A stretch of DNA of 36,172 nt from Chromera velia (lineage: Eukaryota > Sar > Chromeraceae). The DNA lies in assembly GCA_018398765.1 (NCBI GenBank), contig JAHBMJ010001117.1, positions 1-36,172 on the forward strand. Reading direction: 5' to 3'. The notes beneath the pieces were generated by a model. That model did not search any database. It worked only from the letters and a program-made list of their open reading frames with translations, and had not been told where the DNA came from. Below, piece by piece: positions 32,477 to 36,172 of the stretch (the first letter of the stretch is position 1; each line of letters opens with the position of its first letter). The position numbers and the translations under genes are program-made.

Positions 32477-33399
32477 GCGGACATGCTGGCCTGCCTACAG
32501 AAACACATTTGTACAGACCGCTGTACGAACAGAGCGGACCGCTCCGCTCACTGCTCTGACAGTGGCCCATTACGAATCGGCAGCAGAGAGTCTATATCAA
32601 TATAAGCAAACAGCTAGTGCTTTCCTTGCAATTGATTGTGAAGGTGTCCAGTGCTTCAATGTCGAAGACAGACAGATGCGTGCGTGTGCTTGCGAAGGTC
32701 CTGTGTCCTGGAGGAAGATTGGAAGAAGTCTCTTTGGAAGGTGCGGTTCCAACTTCTCTATTCTCCGTTCGTAGTCTTCGTCTTCAGCAAGTTGACAAGC
32801 CTTTTTGGGTTGAGTTGCGTTCAAGTGATGGCAGATTAGTAGTAAAGTAAATTGGATCTGATTCATCTTTGAATCCGAATTCGGCTGGGGCATGCATGCA
32901 TGCAGACCCGGGGGGGCAGGCCGGTCTATTTAGGGGCCCGCGGCGCGCGAGGCGCTGCACCCTCAAGCCTCCCGATCATGCGAGTTATAGTCAAACAGCC
33001 GCAAAACAAACTTGCAGGGTCTTGCAGGTTATTTAGCAGACAATCCTTTCTAAAACCCAGGGGAAATGATTGAGGGTTTTTTCATGCATGCCGCGTCCCC
33101 ATATATGAGAGGCGGATCTAACCTAGTTTGTCGATTTGTTCCATCCTACGACTACCAGTGACGAAAATAGGTATAACTTCGATCACCCTGATACAGCTGA
33201 TCAATCGCAGCCTCACAACAGGTTGGACAATCAAAAGAGAGAGAAAAGAGACAGAGGGGATACAGGGCAGAACCTTCGAAACACCCCTCCCCCCTAGGGG
33301 AAATCCATACTGCGTCGCACATTCTCGTCTCAACCAGGCGGGCTGTTGGTAACTCAATGGCAAACACGGTTTTCTCCTTTCTTTTTGTTGTTGTTCTTT
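32477..33399. other. Upstream region of the minus-strand gene
   Basis: A minus frame at 32597-32893 includes LAEDEDYERRIEKLEPHLPK, which may be a further upstream exon, but I found no phase-matched join. A GC-rich patch with a G run lies at 32900-32955, next to ATGCATGCATGC palindromes (32890-32903 and 33084-33092). The remainder is unremarkable. Confidence 0.35.
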
Positions 33400-33942
33400 T
33401 TAATCTCAAACAGATATTAAATAGCTATAAGTGTTGTTTAAATAAACGCTATAGTACCTTGAGCATAAAGAGACGGTCATCAATTTTATGGTTACGATAG
33501 TAGTATTTCAATGGTAGTAGTAGCTAGAAGATTGAGTTTTGATAGAATACAGACAGACTGCCCTTTGCCATTGGGACACGATAGCTAGCGGGTTAAAGTG
33601 TGTTAAAGTCACCTCATTAATGATCAATGTTATCATCAGAATAGAATTAAATATCTTAATTTACAATGAATGCCAAAAGTATGATTTTTATATTAATCTA
33701 AACTTAAAATTTAGCTGGAAATTGGTTTTGTTTGTTAAATTTGACTGGACATGTGGCTAAATCCGCCTATCTGTTTAACTATTACCACTACTCCCAGGCC
33801 TCCAGGCCACTAACACTCTTTACTGTAAGTTTTTTTGAACATTAAAAACAGTAAAAACTTTGAATTTTACTTGTCTAAAGGCTTTAAATGAAGATGATAA
33901 CTAAAGATTATAAAGAAATTTTGCTGGAGAGTGATTTTTACT
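33400..33942. other. AT-rich region, no gene seen
   Basis: Stops are dense in every frame, and the composition is strongly AT-rich compared with the genes to the left. It leads straight into the first MITE-like copy. Confidence 0.6.
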
Positions 33943-34333
33943 ACCCTAGGCGACAAAATTATTAAATAGAATTTTAGAGTTTGACTAAATTTCATTTTTG
34001 GGGACAATATTGGATCAAGCTTTCCCTTTTGAGAGTTTGGGGGCTAGTGTACTTACTACTATGATTCTAGGGTTATATTGGGTCAGCTTTGCCTATATAA
34101 TCACTATTGAAGCTAAGATGGGTCATTAGGTACCCTTAGGGTCATTCACGATATGCAAAAAACACATTTTTAAAAAATGAGTGAGAAATAGATATAGAGT
34201 CTTATCAATAGACCAACAAAAAAAAACATCTTTAGATATAGTTTCACTGAAAGTATTTTTTCTACTTTTTAGCTAGTTTTCTGAATCGATTTCTTTGACA
34301 TGAAGTTTATTCAATAATTTTGTTGTCTAGGGT
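33943..34333. mobile_element. MITE-like element, copy 1 (391 bp)
   Basis: It starts ACCCTAGGCGACAAAATTAT and ends in the near reverse complement, AATAATTTTGTTGTCTAGGG plus T; 19 of 21 terminal bases pair. A second copy of identical length lies at 35270-35660 in the same orientation; I count about 14 mismatches and no indels. It is AT-rich and non-coding, as expected of a non-autonomous DNA transposon. No clear target-site duplication is visible. Confidence 0.75.
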
Positions 34334-35269
34334 GTAAAGGCAAAAATTGATATTTCTCATGTTTTCACTTTTCACTTTTTATTCAATATCGATTCAAACA
34401 GAAAGGAGAACAGTTACAAAGATATAAATACTGGATGTGATACGTCTTACATTGAACTATCCCTGCTGTTAAAATAATGCTCTGGTTTGTCTACCTCTTG
34501 GAAGTAATACAAGGGCTATGATGCCTTACAAGGTACATCAGAACAACAAGCTGCACTAACAAGGATGAAGGTCAAGAAGTTAGAGAAAGGAGGGGGCGAC
34601 AGCACGCAAAGAAGCGCTATCGCATCATTTGTCATTCAAATGAAAAGCGATGCTGAAGAGTGAAAGCATTGAGAACTTTTTGAAGGAAGGAAGCTGCACT
34701 TGTGCATGAGTTGAAGATGACAGTCGAAACAAAAAACCAGTTTCCAAACTATAAAATTTTAGGGGCTTGCTTTACTGTTGAAAAGCTATGAGGCAACCTG
34801 TTAAGAGAGTTTGATATGTGCACAAAGATAACAGAGTGGACTTGGATCAGTTTAGATTGGGCGGCAGGAAAGGGCTGCATTCAGTTTACTGATCACCTTC
34901 CTTGACTTCAGAGGATAAAAAATGATAGAAAGATATGATGAAGATGAAATATGTGCAAATCCGGAGAAGTATATGATGACTAAGAAAGGAAAAGACTATT
35001 TAGCATGGTTGCAGCTTGCTGTACAAAGGGTGTCTGCCAGATCGATTCGTGGCTTGTGCGGTGGGACAAAGAAAAAGTGACACTCGGTGTTGGACTGGAA
35101 ATGTAATTAGGTAAAGTTTGATTAAAGTTGTTTTTGTGATGTGTATTAGAGATACGAGAGTCCCAGTCAGTGTATATAATCATCATACAATGAACAATTT
35201 TTCAAAATTTTATAAGACTAAAATAGTTTGTAGTTTTCTTTCTTTATGTAATAATAAGGATCGTTGCAC
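34334..35269. other. 936-base spacer between the MITE copies
   Basis: This is less AT-rich than the copies. Short open frames (for example KVKKLEKGGGDSTQRSAIAS near 34567) might be remains of a gene, but no motif is recognisable and stops are frequent. It could be the core of a larger composite element. Confidence 0.4.
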
Positions 35270-35660
35270 ACCCTAGGCGACAAAATTATTAAATAAAATT
35301 TTGGAGTTTGGCTAAATTTCATTTTTGGGGACAATATTGGATCAAGCTTTCCCTTTTGAGAGTTTGGGAGCTAGTGTACTTATTACTATGATTCTAGGGT
35401 TATATTGGATCATCTTTGCCTATATAATCACTATTGAAGCTAAGATGGGTCATTGAGTACCCCTAGGGTCGTTCACGATATGCAAAAAACACATTTTTAA
35501 AAAATTAGTGAGAAATAGATATAGAGTCTTATCAATAGACCAACAAAAAAAAACATCTTTAGATATAGTTTCACTGAAAGTATTTCTTCTACTTTTTAGC
35601 TAGTTTTCTGAACCGATTTCTTTGACATGAAGTTTATTCAATAATTTTGTTGTCTAGGGT
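35270..35660. mobile_element. MITE-like element, copy 2 (391 bp)
   Basis: This is the direct-oriented partner of 33943-34333, with the same terminal inverted repeats. The high similarity between copies implies recent spread. It ends 77 bases from the stop codon of the minus-strand exon at 35738. Confidence 0.75.
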
Positions 35661-35737
35661 AGTATGAAACTATATCATATCCAGTTGTAATCGTGCTCAA
35701 TGTTGTATCTAGCTGTATCATTTTTCGTTCCTTTTCC

Positions 35738-35980
35738 TTAGTCTCCATCTAGATCATCCCTTGACTCTTCTTCATCAGAAGAAGCAAGAGACTCTTGAAG
35801 GGAGGCATTGGCGACCTTGCAACACGATCGATATCAATGGATTGCTCTCTACCCGCACGCAACGCGAAGTCCTTTTGCTTTGCATCTAGAGATGTTTTCT
35901 TTCCGAGGGTTTCTCTTCTCTCTGCAAACAGTTCATCACAAGAGGCCTTATCAACAATTGGTTTATGCCATGGCTTTTTT
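35738..35980 (-). CDS. Probable terminal exon of a gene entering from the right edge
   Basis: After a minus-strand pyrimidine-rich tract (36001-36062, purine on the plus strand) and a GATGACAG acceptor, a frame reads KKPWHKPIVDKASCDELFAE, then RRETLGKKTSLDAKQKDFAL and EQSIDIDRVA. It then either continues (RSPMPPFKS) to a stop at 35749 or, one frame over, reads NASLQESLASSDEEESRDDL and stops at 35738-35740. The acidic second ending looks more like protein, so a one-base deletion or sequence error is possible. Not recognised; the gene is cut off by the window end. Confidence 0.4.
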
Positions 35981-35997
35981 CTGTCATCACGGGAAAG

Positions 35998-36028
35998 AAA
36001 GAAAGAGGAAGAGAGAGAGAAAGAGCTG

Positions 36029-36068
<40 letters not shown>

Positions 36069-36172
36069 AAAAACCCATGCGTGCACCAATGCAACCCAAC
36101 ACCGTCCTTCCATTCCAAAACCGTTACGAAGAAAGACGAGAGGGAGGGAGGGAGAGAGGGAGGGAGGGAGGG
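35998..36172. repeat. GA/GGGA-rich purine tract
   Basis: GA runs (36032-36062) and a GGGA array at the window edge (36137-36172) flank a short unique segment. Read on the minus strand they make a polypyrimidine tract before the acceptor at 35981. Confidence 0.9.

Noticed and set aside
33943-35660. LTR retrotransposon made of the two 391-bp repeats
   Set aside because: Each repeat has its own terminal inverted repeats and lacks TG..CA ends, and the spacer has no retroelement genes. Two MITE insertions fit better.
1-36172. CRISPR array, operon or phage-like system
   Set aside because: All regular repeats are simple-sequence or transposon-like. Introns and composition show nuclear eukaryotic DNA.

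Overview
This is nuclear DNA from a eukaryote, probably a single-celled alga or protist. Its genes are split by many introns, and the introns are full of simple repeats (CA/TG, TTTC, GA). I infer an alveolate of the chromerid type from this intron style and the mixed base composition, but no marker gene proves it. There is nothing bacterial or viral, and no operon, CRISPR array, rRNA or convincing tRNA.

The main gene lies on the plus strand, from about 4233 to 21155. I could join about 23 exons by matching splice phases. They encode a protein of roughly 1,880 residues with a TBC (Rab GTPase-activating) domain. Both catalytic fingers are intact: I-x-x-D-x-x-R on exons 10/11 and Y-x-Q-G on exon 12. 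The N-terminal third is coiled-coil plus an unrecognised globular part. The C-terminal half is disordered and carries DLF and DPF motifs of the kind that bind clathrin adaptors. An assembly gap (19408-19619) falls in its third-last intron.

Region by region: 1-905 is a CA satellite with a higher-order repeat. 906-4232 holds no clear gene, but a minus-strand fragment at 3622-3912 resembles a LINE endonuclease. 4233-21155 is the TBC gene, with a hairpin-rich GC/AT/GC insertion at 9361-10181 inside one intron. 21156-22420 is AT-rich intergenic DNA. 22661-24851 is plus-strand coding-like sequence in which three reading frames overlap, with an in-frame TAG. 25218-25878 is a foldback element, followed by a TG/GA compound microsatellite. 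26735-28492 holds a direct duplication of about 465 bp. 28778-32476 is a minus-strand spliced gene that I do not recognise, with two in-frame stops and a 13-bp duplication that breaks its frame. 33400-35660 is AT-rich and holds two 391-bp MITE-like copies. 35738-35980 is a probable terminal exon of a minus-strand gene entering from the right edge.

Nothing shows that the genes act together. The TBC protein would work alone in vesicle traffic. The most notable points are the TBC gene's architecture, its splice-donor bias (C or G, never A, at intron position +3), the TG tracts beside its acceptors, the MITE pair, and the possibly decaying minus-strand gene.
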